Below are positions 50,208 to 59,065 of a stretch of DNA of 64,000 nucleotides, one piece after another (positions within the stretch are counted from its first letter, which is position 1; each line of letters opens with the position of its first letter). The notes beneath the pieces were generated by a model that saw only the letters and a list, made by a program, of their open reading frames with translations, ran no database searches and was not told where the DNA came from. The position numbers were made by a program, and so were the translations under genes. Location of the stretch: contig NZ_CP173427.1 of the NCBI RefSeq assembly GCF_045038035.1, positions 3,286,001 to 3,350,000 of the forward strand, read 5' to 3'. Source of the DNA: Paenibacillus_F chitinolyticus_A. GTDB taxonomy: Bacteria; Bacillota; Bacilli; Paenibacillales; NBRC-103111.

Positions 50208-51743
50208 ATGAGTCTCTACCGCAAGCTTCTCCGAGCTGCCCGGAACTCAGGCCCGGGTGAAAATCCGCTAGAACCGGAAAAGCCCCCCCAGGCTTCCGAT
50301 TCTATCGCCATCAATATCGGTTATCTTCAGCATAGTCTATGCTATACGGAAGATATGAAGCAGCAGCCTCTCCCCTTCGACGGAACGGACGGAATGCTGG
50401 TTTACCTCGAATCGCTCGTGGATCAGGACAAAATACAGCTTCATGTGGTTCAGCCTCTGCACGAAAACACCGGCCAAGAGCTGGATAGCTTGTTTAATAT
50501 TCTCGAAACGTCCCGCGAAATTTTGCTGGAAAACGCCGTCAATGCGCTGATTCAGGGAAAATGCGTTTATTTTCTGGAAGGTCTTCAGGGGTTTTATATT
50601 TTGGCAACCGAAGCGGTTTATAAACGGAGCGTGGAAGAACCCGAGAACGAAGGCGTGATCCGGGGTCCGCATAACGGCTTCATTGAAGTTCTGAACGTAA
50701 ACTTGTTTCTGATCCGCAAGCTGATCGCAAGCCCTTATTTGACGGTTCGCTACTATAAGGCCGGCACGCATACGCAAACCCGGATAGCTATTGTTTATAT
50801 GAAAAATATCGCCAATGCCGAGCTCGTTCAGGAAGTCGAGGAACGGATCAGGGCCATTTCGACCGATACCGTACTGACAACGGGAATTATTCAGGAGATG
50901 ACGGAGGATCACCCGTTCTCCCTGTTCCCGCAGCATTTGGCCACCGAGCGTCCGGACCGGACCGCTTCCAATTTAATGGAAGGACGCGTCGCGATTCTTA
51001 CGGAAGGAAGTCCGACCGTTCTTATCGTTCCCGTCACCTTCTTCGCCTTCTACCAATCGCCGGACGATTATAACGGCCGCTGGATCGTCAGCTCATTTGT
51101 CCGGATGATCCGGATGGTCAGCTTTCTGCTGGCATTCACGCTTCCGGCTATTTACATCGGGACCGTTTCCTTTCACCCGGATATTTTGCCGCTGGAGCTT
51201 GTTCATACGATCAAAAGCTCGCTGGAACGCGTGCCGTTTCCCGCAATCGTCGAAGCCATGCTGCTCGAACTCATCTTCGAGCTGCTCCGCGAGGCGGGAA
51301 TCCGGCTGCCCAGCCGGGTCGGACAGACGATCGGCATCGTCGGCGGTTTGGTCATTGGGGATGCCATCGTACGGGCCGGACTCGTGTCCTATACGATGAT
51401 AATCGTCGTTTCGCTGACCGCGATCGCCTCTTTTCTCGTCCCGTCCCATGAAATGAGCTCGGCCGTGCGGATTTTGCGCTTTCCGCTGATGATTGCCGCT
51501 TCTATTTTCGGATATGTGGGAATCGCTTTCGGTCTCATGCTCCTGACCATCCATTTGTGCAAACTGGAGTCTTTCGGCACGCCCTACTTCTCTCCTTTCG
51601 CACCGCTGAGAATAAAAGATATGAAGGATGTGTTTGTCCGCTTTCCTTCTTGGCTGCTCAACGCGCGTCCCCATGACGCCAACCCTAAAATCATGAAGCA
51701 AGAAGAGGCGACCTCAAGGAGCTGGAAACGGGATGAAGATTGA
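50208..51743 (+). CDS. GerA-family germinant receptor subunit A
   Basis: This 511-aa protein has a hydrophilic N-terminal domain (about 1-290, with IQGKCVYFLEG and VIRGPHNGFIE...NLFLIRKLI) and a C-terminal membrane part with four to five helices (MVSFLLAFTLPAIYIGTVSFH, IGIVGGLVIGDAIVRAGLVS, the LLTIHLCKLESFGTPYFSPFAP end). PRPEREGVIRGPxxGF and YFSPFAP are signatures of the GerAA/GerKA family in the spore inner membrane. With the B and C subunits it senses germinants. I take ATG 50208, with AAGGGTG upstream, over GTG 50199. It overlaps the B gene by 11 bases. Confidence 0.95.
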   Translation: MSLYRKLLRAARNSGPGENPLEPEKPPQASDSIAINIGYLQHSLCYTEDMKQQPLPFDGTDGMLVYLESLVDQDKIQLHVVQPLHENTGQELDSLFNILETSREILLENAVNALIQGKCVYFLEGLQGFYILATEAVYKRSVEEPENEGVIRGPHNGFIEVLNVNLFLIRKLIASPYLTVRYYKAGTHTQTRIAIVYMKNIANAELVQEVEERIRAISTDTVLTTGIIQEMTEDHPFSLFPQHLATERPDRTASNLMEGRVAILTEGSPTVLIVPVTFFAFYQSPDDYNGRWIVSSFVRMIRMVSFLLAFTLPAIYIGTVSFHPDILPLELVHTIKSSLERVPFPAIVEAMLLELIFELLREAGIRLPSRVGQTIGIVGGLVIGDAIVRAGLVSYTMIIVVSLTAIASFLVPSHEMSSAVRILRFPLMIAASIFGYVGIAFGLMLLTIHLCKLESFGTPYFSPFAPLRIKDMKDVFVRFPSWLLNARPHDANPKIMKQEEATSRSWKRDED

Positions 51744-52830
51744 ACCCAAAGACACCATTACGCAAGGCCAGCTTTTTCTGCTCATGATCAAGCTCCAAAT
51801 CGGTGTCGGAATCCTGTCGCTGCCGTACCGTCTGCATCAGCTCGCCAAAGGCGGAGGCTGGATTTCGGTCCTGATCGCCGGTGTCTTCCTGCAGCTGATC
51901 CTGGTTATGATGTGGATGCTGATGAAACGGTTCCCAACCTACAGCGTGTTCCGGATCGCATCCGCCGTAACGGGCCGATATGCGGGCGCTTTGATCGGAA
52001 TTGCCTACGTCGCTTACTTTCTTCTGGTCGGCGGCGTCGTTATGATGGGCGCGTTCGATATCATCAACCGCTGGATTCTCCAGAACACCCCGCGCTGGGC
52101 GGTGTTGTTCCTGTTTATGCTGACGGGCGTATATTTGATCCGGGGTACGTTTCGCACCATTACGCGCATCTTTATCCTGTTCACGTTTCTCATCGGGCCT
52201 ATGATGTTCCTTATCGGGTACGGTGTGCACCGCGCGAATTTCCTCTACCTGCTTCCGCTGGGCGAGGCCGGAATCTGGAATATCATTGCCAGCTCGAAAG
52301 AAACGATCACCGCCATGTACGGGTTCGAGATGATTCTGATCATTTATCCTTATGTAAAAGGAAACCATGCGGGCAAACTGAAAGCCGTGTCGGCCGGCAC
52401 CTGGTTTGTCGTTTTGTTTTACGCCTTTACGGTGTTTACCTGCATGACCGTTTTCAGTCCTCAGCAGTTGAACATGATTCCGGAGCCCGTCATGTATCTG
52501 CTCCGTTCGCTGCCCTTCGGGGCGATGGACCGCGCGGATCTGCTGTTCCTCCCCATCTGGATGATTTCCATGGTCGCCTCCATGACCGGCTACTGCTATG
52601 CGGCCGCTTACGGCATCGGCCATCTGCTGAAGCATAAGAACCACAAAAAAGCCGCGCCCTTTGCGGTACTTATTTCCTGTGTCGTCGCCTATCTGCCGCA
52701 AACGAAGGAACAGTTCGAGCTTTTCTCGTATATTGCCGACGCGTCGGCTTATTTTTTCCTGATCGGTTTCCCGCTTCTGCTCCTGCTGCTATCTTACGCA
52801 CTCAAGAAGAAAGAAGGTGATCCCGCATGA
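51733..52830 (+). CDS. GerB-family germinant receptor subunit B (transporter-like)
   Basis: The 365-aa integral membrane protein has ten predicted helices and belongs to the APC-related GerAB/GerKB family (ITQGQLFLLMIKLQIGVGILSLPYRLHQLAKGGGWISVLIAG). This subunit is thought to bind the germinant inside the spore inner membrane. Its start overlaps the A gene by 11 bases and its stop overlaps the C gene (ATGA), so the receptor operon is A-B-C. Ligand not predictable. Confidence 0.95.
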   Translation: MKIEPKDTITQGQLFLLMIKLQIGVGILSLPYRLHQLAKGGGWISVLIAGVFLQLILVMMWMLMKRFPTYSVFRIASAVTGRYAGALIGIAYVAYFLLVGGVVMMGAFDIINRWILQNTPRWAVLFLFMLTGVYLIRGTFRTITRIFILFTFLIGPMMFLIGYGVHRANFLYLLPLGEAGIWNIIASSKETITAMYGFEMILIIYPYVKGNHAGKLKAVSAGTWFVVLFYAFTVFTCMTVFSPQQLNMIPEPVMYLLRSLPFGAMDRADLLFLPIWMISMVASMTGYCYAAAYGIGHLLKHKNHKKAAPFAVLISCVVAYLPQTKEQFELFSYIADASAYFFLIGFPLLLLLLSYALKKKEGDPA

Positions 52831-53951
52831 AACGGGCCGGACGTATCGGGACCGTGCTGCTCCTGCTCGCCGTGCTGCCGGGCTGCTGGGATGAGGACAG
52901 CTTAAGAAATGCCAGACTCGGATACGGAGCGGGGTATGATCTCACACCCGACGGCAGGCTGATGCAGACGATGGAAGTTGTGGATGAGTCCAAACAAACC
53001 GAGCAGCAGGGTTCGGCGAAGAACGAGGTCGAGTCCGGCGTCGGTTATTCCGTCAGGCAGACGAGCGACATCATCCGCACCAAGGTAACCGGAGATATCC
53101 GGTATTTCAAATACGGCTTTATGCTGCTCGGCAAAAGCGTGGCGGAAAAGGATCTTTATCCGTACCTGGATATTTTGTACCGCGATCCCCGCAATCCGAC
53201 TTCCCGGGTTAAAATTGCCGTTGTAGACGGCACTACGAACGAGATGCTCCGGCTGAAGCATGTCGGGAGTATTCTCATCGGTGAATTTATTACCAGGAAA
53301 ATCGAAAGCCTGGAAGAGATGAGCGTTTTTCCCGAATTATCGCTGGAAACGATGCTCACGCTGCTGCTGGATCCCGGTCAGGACTTTGTGCTCCCGTATC
53401 TGAAACAAGACGGCAAAAACGTCGATGCCATAGGGATCGCCCTGTTTAACGGTCAGCGGATGACAGGCAGCCTGAATGTGGAGGAAGCCATTCTGTATTC
53501 GATTCTCTCGGGGGCTCACAAAGATACGGCAAGACTTGTGCGGAAAATTAAAGAGGGAGACCGGAGCAACCTGGAGAATTACATCACATTCGATGCCGGG
53601 GGACAGAAAAGCAAGCGCAAATTGAAGGTCCAGGTCCAGGACCGCAAGGTCGATGTGTATCTGGACCTGAAGCTTCCCGTGAAAGTGACGGAATTTGCCG
53701 AAGATCATCTGCATAAAAAGGACAAGGTACACCGGCTGAACGAAGACTTGTCCGCTATCTTGACCCGGGACGCCGAAGCCGTGATCGAGAAGCTGCAGGA
53801 AAGCGGCTGCGATGCATTCGGGATCGGCAGACGGCTGATGGCCCGCCATCCGAAGTTATGGAAGTCCATGGATTGGCTGCAGGAGTATAAAAACGTCCGT
53901 TTCCATCCGAAAGTCAACGTGGAGATTGTGGGCTCGGGCGTCTTTAACTGA
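52827..53951 (+). CDS. GerC-family germinant receptor lipoprotein
   Basis: This 374-aa lipoprotein has the lipobox VLPGCWDE (lipid cysteine at about residue 20), typical for Ger(x)C proteins, whose mature protein starts CWD. The N-terminal and C-terminal domains of the family follow, with the C-terminal GDRSNLENYITFDAGGQKSKRKLKVQV and a final RFHPKVNVEIVGSGVFN. It sits on the outer face of the spore inner membrane and completes the receptor with subunits A and B. AAAGAAGGTGAT precedes the start. Confidence 0.95.
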   Translation: MKRAGRIGTVLLLLAVLPGCWDEDSLRNARLGYGAGYDLTPDGRLMQTMEVVDESKQTEQQGSAKNEVESGVGYSVRQTSDIIRTKVTGDIRYFKYGFMLLGKSVAEKDLYPYLDILYRDPRNPTSRVKIAVVDGTTNEMLRLKHVGSILIGEFITRKIESLEEMSVFPELSLETMLTLLLDPGQDFVLPYLKQDGKNVDAIGIALFNGQRMTGSLNVEEAILYSILSGAHKDTARLVRKIKEGDRSNLENYITFDAGGQKSKRKLKVQVQDRKVDVYLDLKLPVKVTEFAEDHLHKKDKVHRLNEDLSAILTRDAEAVIEKLQESGCDAFGIGRRLMARHPKLWKSMDWLQEYKNVRFHPKVNVEIVGSGVFN

Positions 53952-53977
53952 CCCGCCAGCCTTGCGGGCCTCTGCCG

Positions 53978-54772
53978 TTATACGCCCGGATTCCAAGAGG
54001 CGCTGCCGTCTTCCGGCATCCCCGGCAGGATCAAGCCGCCGTCTATCCGCAGAGAAATGCCGGTCACGTATGACGCCTGACAGGATGCCAGCCATACCGC
54101 CGCTTGGCCGATATCGTCCGGAAGCCCTATCCGGCCCAGAGGGACCGTCTCGGCGAACTTGTCAAGCTGCGGCTCCGGTTCCCGCACAAGTACGGCGCCG
54201 GGAGCCAGGCAGTTGACGCGGATACCGTAAGGCGCCAGATCGAGCGCGGCAGCTTCGGAGGCCCGTTCCAAGCCGGCCTTGAGTCCGCCGTAGGCGGCAT
54301 CCTTCGGATATGCCCGCTCGGCCCGCGAGGAGGTAATGTTCAGGATGCACCCGCGAATGCCGCTCTCAATCATATGGCGGGAAGCATCCCGCATCAGAAG
54401 CAGCGGAGCGCGGAAATTCAGCCCGTACAAGCTGTCCAGGTTTTCCGCGGGCAGCTCCTGTATGCGGCCGTACAGCCCGATGCCGGCATTGTTTACGAGA
54501 ATGTCGAGGCGGCCGAGGATTCGCAGAGCATCCGGTATGGTCGCTTCGACGGTTTCAAGCTTTCTCAGGTCACCCTCGATAATGCCGCATGGGACTCCCG
54601 ACAAGCTCGAAATCTCCCCGGCCGCTGCCGCAGCAGCATCCCCATCCTGATAATGGGTAATCGCGACCCGGTAGCCTGCCGCGGCAAATGCAAGGGCGAT
54701 GCCCCGGCCTATACCGGTGCTTCCTCCCGTAACGAGCACGGCAGGGGTTTGTCCGTTCTGTTTCTCCGGCAT
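53978..54772 (-). CDS. Short-chain dehydrogenase/reductase (glucose 1-dehydrogenase-like)
   Basis: The 264-aa classical SDR has the cofactor motif TGGSTGIGRG (residues 15-24), NNAG, the catalytic serine in NITSSRAERAY and the YxxxK pair in AAYGGLKAG, then PYGIRVNCLAPGAV. It resembles the glucose-1-dehydrogenase and 3-oxoacyl reductase branch of SDRs; the substrate cannot be told. I chose ATG 54772 with AAGGAGGAG upstream. The longer frame to 54805 overlaps the NUDIX gene by 11 bases and is less likely, but the two genes are close enough to be cotranscribed. Confidence 0.9.
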   Translation of the reverse strand: MPEKQNGQTPAVLVTGGSTGIGRGIALAFAAAGYRVAITHYQDGDAAAAAAGEISSLSGVPCGIIEGDLRKLETVEATIPDALRILGRLDILVNNAGIGLYGRIQELPAENLDSLYGLNFRAPLLLMRDASRHMIESGIRGCILNITSSRAERAYPKDAAYGGLKAGLERASEAAALDLAPYGIRVNCLAPGAVLVREPEPQLDKFAETVPLGRIGLPDDIGQAAVWLASCQASYVTGISLRIDGGLILPGMPEDGSASWNPGV

Positions 54773-54794
54773 GCTATTCTCCTCCTTCGTCTGT

Positions 54795-55313
54795 TCAATC
54801 GTCAAGCGGTGGGCTTACGGGTCCGGCGTCCAGCGCCGCTTCCACGGCGCAGAGGATGAGCTCGTGATCCTCGATCACATAGGGCAGCTCCCCGGGCTCG
54901 ACCCAGATGCGGGCCGTACACTCGTGTTCCCGGGTGAAAGGGTGGCAGGCCGTTATATCCATCCGGTAAAAAAGCTGATAGCCGATGAGCGGATACTTGC
55001 CGCCCGGATCGAAATTCGGGTTATTCTCATGGCTCACCTCAATCATTCCGACCGGACGGATCACTCCTTCCGCGCAGCCTTCCTCCAGACATTCGCGATG
55101 CAGAGCCTCCCGGGGTGTCTCGCCCGCCTCCACGTGCCCGCCCGGCAAGTTAAAACCGCGGATTTTGACGCGGACGAGCAATATTTTTCCTTCGTAAAAG
55201 CAGACACCGTGCACACTCGTGACATCCTTTTCGGGAGGCGCCGCGTCAGCGATCCAGGTCAGTTTTACAAGATGGCCGCCCCAATCGGCCTCGATCGTCT
55301 TCGGTTTTAACAT
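54795..55313 (-). CDS. NUDIX hydrolase
   Basis: The 172-aa protein has a complete Nudix box, GGHVEAGETPREALHRECLEEG, which binds Mg2+ and cuts nucleoside diphosphates linked to another group. GKILLVRVKIRGFNLPGGH precedes it. The C-terminal part contains WVEPGELPYVIEDHELIL. The substrate is unknown. GGAGG lies ahead of the start. It is upstream of the SDR gene on the same strand with 22 bases between stop and SDR start. Confidence 0.92.
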   Translation of the reverse strand: MLKPKTIEADWGGHLVKLTWIADAAPPEKDVTSVHGVCFYEGKILLVRVKIRGFNLPGGHVEAGETPREALHRECLEEGCAEGVIRPVGMIEVSHENNPNFDPGGKYPLIGYQLFYRMDITACHPFTREHECTARIWVEPGELPYVIEDHELILCAVEAALDAGPVSPPLDD

Positions 55314-55401
55314 CGTTTGCCTCCGTTTATCTCCTGCCGGTAGTGATTTTTACCTTGCGGCTTTGTGCTGCGGTGCCGGCACCCGCACCGGTGCCGAGTT
55401 C

Positions 55402-55506
55402 TCAAACCGGCTGCTTGTGATTTTGCGGCGGCCTATAATCCAGCCATTTCTGCCAAGCCAGATCAAGCTGGCTCAGAACGATACCGATATCGACGGGTTT
55501 CTTCAT
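55402..55506 (-). CDS. 34-aa small protein of unknown function
   Basis: A short frame reads MKKPVDIGIVLSQLDLAWQK and on to NHKQPV. GGAGG with eight bases spacing precedes its ATG, which is the main support. It is amphipathic (W, L, V) in the middle and has a proline-rich end. It is on the same strand as, and 89 bases upstream of, the NUDIX gene. I know no family for it; it may be a peptide of chance origin. Confidence 0.42.
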   Translation of the reverse strand: MKKPVDIGIVLSQLDLAWQKWLDYRPPQNHKQPV

Positions 55507-55750
55507 TCCAGTTCCCTCCGCTTCAAGGCTTTTCCTTAAGGAAGCGCCTTCATTAAAGTCCTCTTTTAAATATAGCGGTTTTAACTGAAAAAAAGAATCT
55601 GCCCGGGGTTAAAAGAGGCTCAGTTTCTGCAAACCAGCCCTCATCCTGCTCCAACAGCCCCAGTCCCTAAAAGAGAGGACTGAGGCTGCTTTTGCTTTGA
55701 AAAACCGGGAAAACGGAAGATTGGATGAGTCTCCGTGCGTTAGCCGCTTC

Positions 55751-56833
55751 CTATTTGATTACGTGCCGCGTACCGCTTTTCTTCTCGTAAAACAGCTGCC
55801 GGTTGCGGTTGAACACACAGCGCAGGACGTGAATAGCGAACCAGGCATTGAACAGGAACATGCCGAACGTCGCGATAACCATCAGGATATCCGGAAGATT
55901 CTCGATCCCCGCCCGGATGTACAGCTGATTCAGTCCCCCGACGAAGAGGTACAGCAGCCCGTAGCGGACGAAGAGTTCATAGACCGTTATTTTATCGGAT
56001 TTGCCTGTGAGACGGATGCGGACAATCCATTTGCCGAGCGTCTGGCCGTTCGTGAAATAAGGCAGTACGATAAAATACAGCACGACGCCCGCCACATAAG
56101 GGAGCGGTACGTTCAGTACAGCGAGAATGGCAAGTATCGGACTCATCACGAACCAATCGAACAGGAACGCCAGACCGCGCCGGGTGTAAGTGACGCGTTT
56201 GACCGCCAAGTCCACTTTGTCATCGAGCGATTCGATCTTCGGCAGCAGGGAAGAAAGCCATTCCGCCGCCACATATCCGATCATACCCCCCGCGGTATTC
56301 ATCATAATGTCGTCAACATCCAAAAGTCGGTACGGATAATCGTAGATGCCGTACAGGCCGGTGACCTGCGTAATTTCGAAAAACAGAGACAGCCCCATGG
56401 AGAACAACAGGCACTTGACCCAGCTTGTACGGAAATAATACCGCAGAAAAATACCGAACGGCACCGTCAGCAGCACGTTAAAAAGCACTTGAAGAAACGC
56501 CCGTTCCTTCAGCAAATGCAGATAGGTGCGCGGCTGGTCCGCCACTACGGCCGTTTCCTTGAGAATATCCTCCAGGAAGTGGAACGGAATCCACTGGGCA
56601 TACGACTCCACCGCCGGAGGCGCGTTGTGAATGCTCGGAGGAAGCGGCAGAATGATTAGATACAGGGCATTCATCATGTACAGAAGAAACAAGTAAAGCA
56701 GCAAAGCCCTGTAAAAGTGTACATACCCGTATTTGCGGTACTGGACGATCAGAAAAGGAAGCGTAAACAGGACCGCCGCAATCGGAAACGTCAGAAAGGC
56801 GTACGAAATCGGAAACAAATAGAAACTGAACAT
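55751..56833 (-). CDS. VanZ-RDD fusion membrane protein
   Basis: This 360-aa membrane protein combines a VanZ-like domain (about 1-190; NVLLTVPFGIFLRYY, LLFSMGLSLFFEITQVTG, LLDVDDIMMNTAGGMIGY) with an RDD domain (about 215-345; RRGLAFLFDWFVMSPILAIL, NGQTLGKWIVRIRL). VanZ proteins can lower teicoplanin binding; RDD proteins are linked to ion or solute transport. The fused form is known in Bacillales, but the role is unclear. Start ATG 56833 with AGGTG upstream, rather than 56878. Monocistronic. Confidence 0.85.
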   Translation of the reverse strand: MFSFYLFPISYAFLTFPIAAVLFTLPFLIVQYRKYGYVHFYRALLLYLFLLYMMNALYLIILPLPPSIHNAPPAVESYAQWIPFHFLEDILKETAVVADQPRTYLHLLKERAFLQVLFNVLLTVPFGIFLRYYFRTSWVKCLLFSMGLSLFFEITQVTGLYGIYDYPYRLLDVDDIMMNTAGGMIGYVAAEWLSSLLPKIESLDDKVDLAVKRVTYTRRGLAFLFDWFVMSPILAILAVLNVPLPYVAGVVLYFIVLPYFTNGQTLGKWIVRIRLTGKSDKITVYELFVRYGLLYLFVGGLNQLYIRAGIENLPDILMVIATFGMFLFNAWFAIHVLRCVFNRNRQLFYEKKSGTRHVIK

Positions 56834-56879
56834 GGAAACACCTGCTGTAAGAGATTTGATAAAAGCTGATTTTAGCACA

Positions 56880-57263
56880 AGTCATGCCGCTATGCACATC
56901 ATGCCATAAGTCGTGACTGCGTATGCACGTTAAAGTACTTCTTGAAAGCATGGCGAAAAAGCCGGACATCTTCCAAAGCCGGAATGAGGAAAATTTATCG
57001 AAATCTTTTATTGACCCCCGTTGAAATTGCTCATCGCGCGTAATACGAAATGTGTCGAATCAGGTCGAAATTATTCAGTAAGCCTTCGCCGGTCAGAACC
57101 GATATCCCTTTTGAAAACGTTCCAAAAACGCCAAAAAAGCTTGATTTTTCGCCGTTTTGTGTGATTTTTGTGACACTTGCGGGAACTTGAAAATAACTGT
57201 TAACTTTATGAGTACCATTGTCGATATAGGTCTTACAACCTACAACGAAGAGGTGCGCGAATT
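56880..57263. other. Intergenic region upstream of motA
   Basis: These 380 bases hold the upstream part of the VanZ-RDD gene, an AT-rich middle and the sigma-D promoter at 57201-57227. No further gene is supported. Confidence 0.5.
57201..57227 (+). promoter_or_regulatory. Sigma-D (flagellar) promoter of motAB
   Basis: TAAC, 15 bases, GTCGATAT matches the sigma-D pattern TAAA-N15-GCCGATAT with two mismatches. It ends 37 bases upstream of the motA start. Confidence 0.75.
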
Positions 57264-58061
57264 TTGGAGAAATCTTCTATCATTGGTATTATTCTGGCGA
57301 TTATCGCCGTAGGCGTCGGCATGGTTTTGAAAGGGGCCAGCCTGACTGCTCTATTCAACCCTGCCGCTCTGCTCATTATTTTCGTCGGGACGGCGGCCAC
57401 TCTATTTATCGGATTTTCGGGCGAAGAACTTAAAAATTTTCCTAAACTGCTGAAAATCGTTTTCACCGAGCAAAAGCTTATGCCCAAAAAAGACCTCATT
57501 AATATGGTGGCGGACTGGACAGCTCTTACCCGCCGCGAAGGTCTGCTTTCTCTCGAAGAAAAAGTGAACGAAATTGACGATCCCTTCCTTAAAAGCGGCA
57601 TGCGGATGATTATCGACGCCAATGATCAGGACTTCGTACGCGAAGTATTGATGGAAGATATTGCGGCTATGGAAGAGCGGCACCGGAATGGCGCTCAAAT
57701 CTTTACGCAGGCGGGAACGTACGCCCCTACTCTGGGGGTATTGGGAGCGGTTGTCGGCCTGATCGCGGCGCTTAGCAACCTGAACGAAATCGAGAAGCTC
57801 GGCCATCTGATCTCCGCGGCGTTCGTCGCGACTCTTCTCGGTATTTTTTCCGGTTACGTTCTCTGGCATCCCATCGCCAATAAATTGAAACAGAAATCCA
57901 AAAAAGAAGTCACGCTGAAGCTGATGATGGTGGAAGGACTCCTTTCCATTCAGGCCGGTATTTCTTCTTCCGCCGTCAAACAGAAGCTGCTCGTATTCGT
58001 TCCAAGCTCCCAGCGTGAAGACGAGGGCTCCTCGAAACAAGCGGGTACGGACAATGAATAA
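57264..58061 (+). CDS. motA: Flagellar motor stator protein MotA
   Basis: The 265-aa stator protein has four membrane helices (IIGIILAIIAVGVGMVL, FNPAALLIIFVGTAATLFIGF, TYAPTLGVLGAVVGLIAAL, LISAAFVATLLGIFSGYVLWHPIANKLK) and the cytoplasmic loop RREGLLSLEEKVNEIDDPFLKSGMRMIIDAND. It forms the proton-driven stator with MotB. The start is TTG 57264, with AGAGGTG eight bases upstream. The stop overlaps the motB start. Confidence 0.95.
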   Translation: MEKSSIIGIILAIIAVGVGMVLKGASLTALFNPAALLIIFVGTAATLFIGFSGEELKNFPKLLKIVFTEQKLMPKKDLINMVADWTALTRREGLLSLEEKVNEIDDPFLKSGMRMIIDANDQDFVREVLMEDIAAMEERHRNGAQIFTQAGTYAPTLGVLGAVVGLIAALSNLNEIEKLGHLISAAFVATLLGIFSGYVLWHPIANKLKQKSKKEVTLKLMMVEGLLSIQAGISSSAVKQKLLVFVPSSQREDEGSSKQAGTDNE

Positions 58062-58854
58062 AAAGCACAGGAAAGAACATCATGAGGAGCATGTAGATGA
58101 GTCCTGGCTCATCCCTTATGCCGACCTTCTGACGCTTCTGCTGGCCCTGTTTATTATTTTGTTCGCTTCCAGCCAGGTGGACTCGAAAAAATACGACAGT
58201 ATTATGCGGGCTTTGAACTCCGCTTTTACCGGGGGAACCGGGACGTTCGAAACTTCCGCCAAAATCCCGTTGAACCGGGACACCAGCACCGCACTCAAGC
58301 AGCATGACAACCCGAACCCGTCGGAAAGCGACGCGCTGCAAAAGCAGTACGAGGCCGAGCAGGCCGACCTGGAGCAGCTAAAGAGGAAGCTTGATCAATA
58401 CATTACGGACAACAAGCTGGGCTCCGAGCTGACAACGACCCTGAACGACGATCAGTTAATAATCACTATCCAGGATAAGGCCCTGTTCGCCTCCGGGTCT
58501 GCCGTAATCAAACCGGAATCTCGCCTTCTGGCCCAGGCCATGACCGATATGCTGAGCCAATATCCGAAATACCGGATCGAAGTGGCCGGACATGCCGACA
58601 ATGTGCCGATCAACAACAAGGAGTTTGATTCGAACTGGGATCTAAGCTCCAAGCGGGCCCTGAATTTCATGAAAATTTTGCTTGAAAATAACGCTATCGA
58701 CCCGAGCCGATTCCGCTCGATCGGATACGGCGAGTACCGGCCGGTGGATTCAAACGACACGTCCGAAGGCCGTTCCAAAAACCGCCGCGTCGAGGTAAGC
58801 ATTATGCGCGGCATCAAAGCGTCGGATGTGAAAAAAACCGCCGCGGGCGAGTAG
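58054..58854 (+). CDS. motB: Flagellar motor stator protein MotB
   Basis: This 266-aa protein has one membrane helix with the proton-binding Asp24 in PYADLLTLLLALFIILFASSQ, a linker and a C-terminal OmpA-like peptidoglycan-binding domain (FASGSAVIKPESRLLAQAM, VAGHADNVPINNKEFDSNWDLSSKRALNFM, GYGEYRPVDSNDTSEGRSKNRRVEV). It anchors the stator to the cell wall. The start overlaps the end of motA. The polar residues after Asp24 agree with a proton-type rather than sodium-type stator. Confidence 0.95.
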   Translation: MNKKHRKEHHEEHVDESWLIPYADLLTLLLALFIILFASSQVDSKKYDSIMRALNSAFTGGTGTFETSAKIPLNRDTSTALKQHDNPNPSESDALQKQYEAEQADLEQLKRKLDQYITDNKLGSELTTTLNDDQLIITIQDKALFASGSAVIKPESRLLAQAMTDMLSQYPKYRIEVAGHADNVPINNKEFDSNWDLSSKRALNFMKILLENNAIDPSRFRSIGYGEYRPVDSNDTSEGRSKNRRVEVSIMRGIKASDVKKTAAGE

Positions 58855-58861
58855 CACGCTC

Positions 58862-58905
58862 AAAAAAGCAGGTTCCCGATTTATGAGGGAAACCTGCTTT
58901 TTTTG
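58862..58905 (+). terminator. Terminator of motAB
   Basis: AGCAGGTTCCC GATTTATGA GGGAAACCTGCT followed by TTTTTT. Confidence 0.85.
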
Positions 58906-59065
58906 AGAGTGCCGGGGGCGTTGTGGGGGGGTGGCCGCCGGCGATGCATAGCCGGCTCAGCAAGCCCGGAATTTTAGCGTGCTAGTGCGCCTTTCGAACC
59001 GCGCGTGCTTTCCTTTTGCATACGGGGGCTTTTATCGGACAACTGCCGCGAACTTCTTTTTCTTC

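Noticed and set aside
50027..50209. 60-codon minus-strand frame upstream of the germination operon
   Set aside because: No ribosome-binding site, and its sequence has no recognisable features; it covers the operon's promoter region.
55645..55695. Terminator of the VanZ-RDD gene
   Set aside because: The inverted repeat (CAGCC..AGTCC / GGACT..GGCTG) has its T-rich side on the plus strand, the wrong side for the minus-strand gene.
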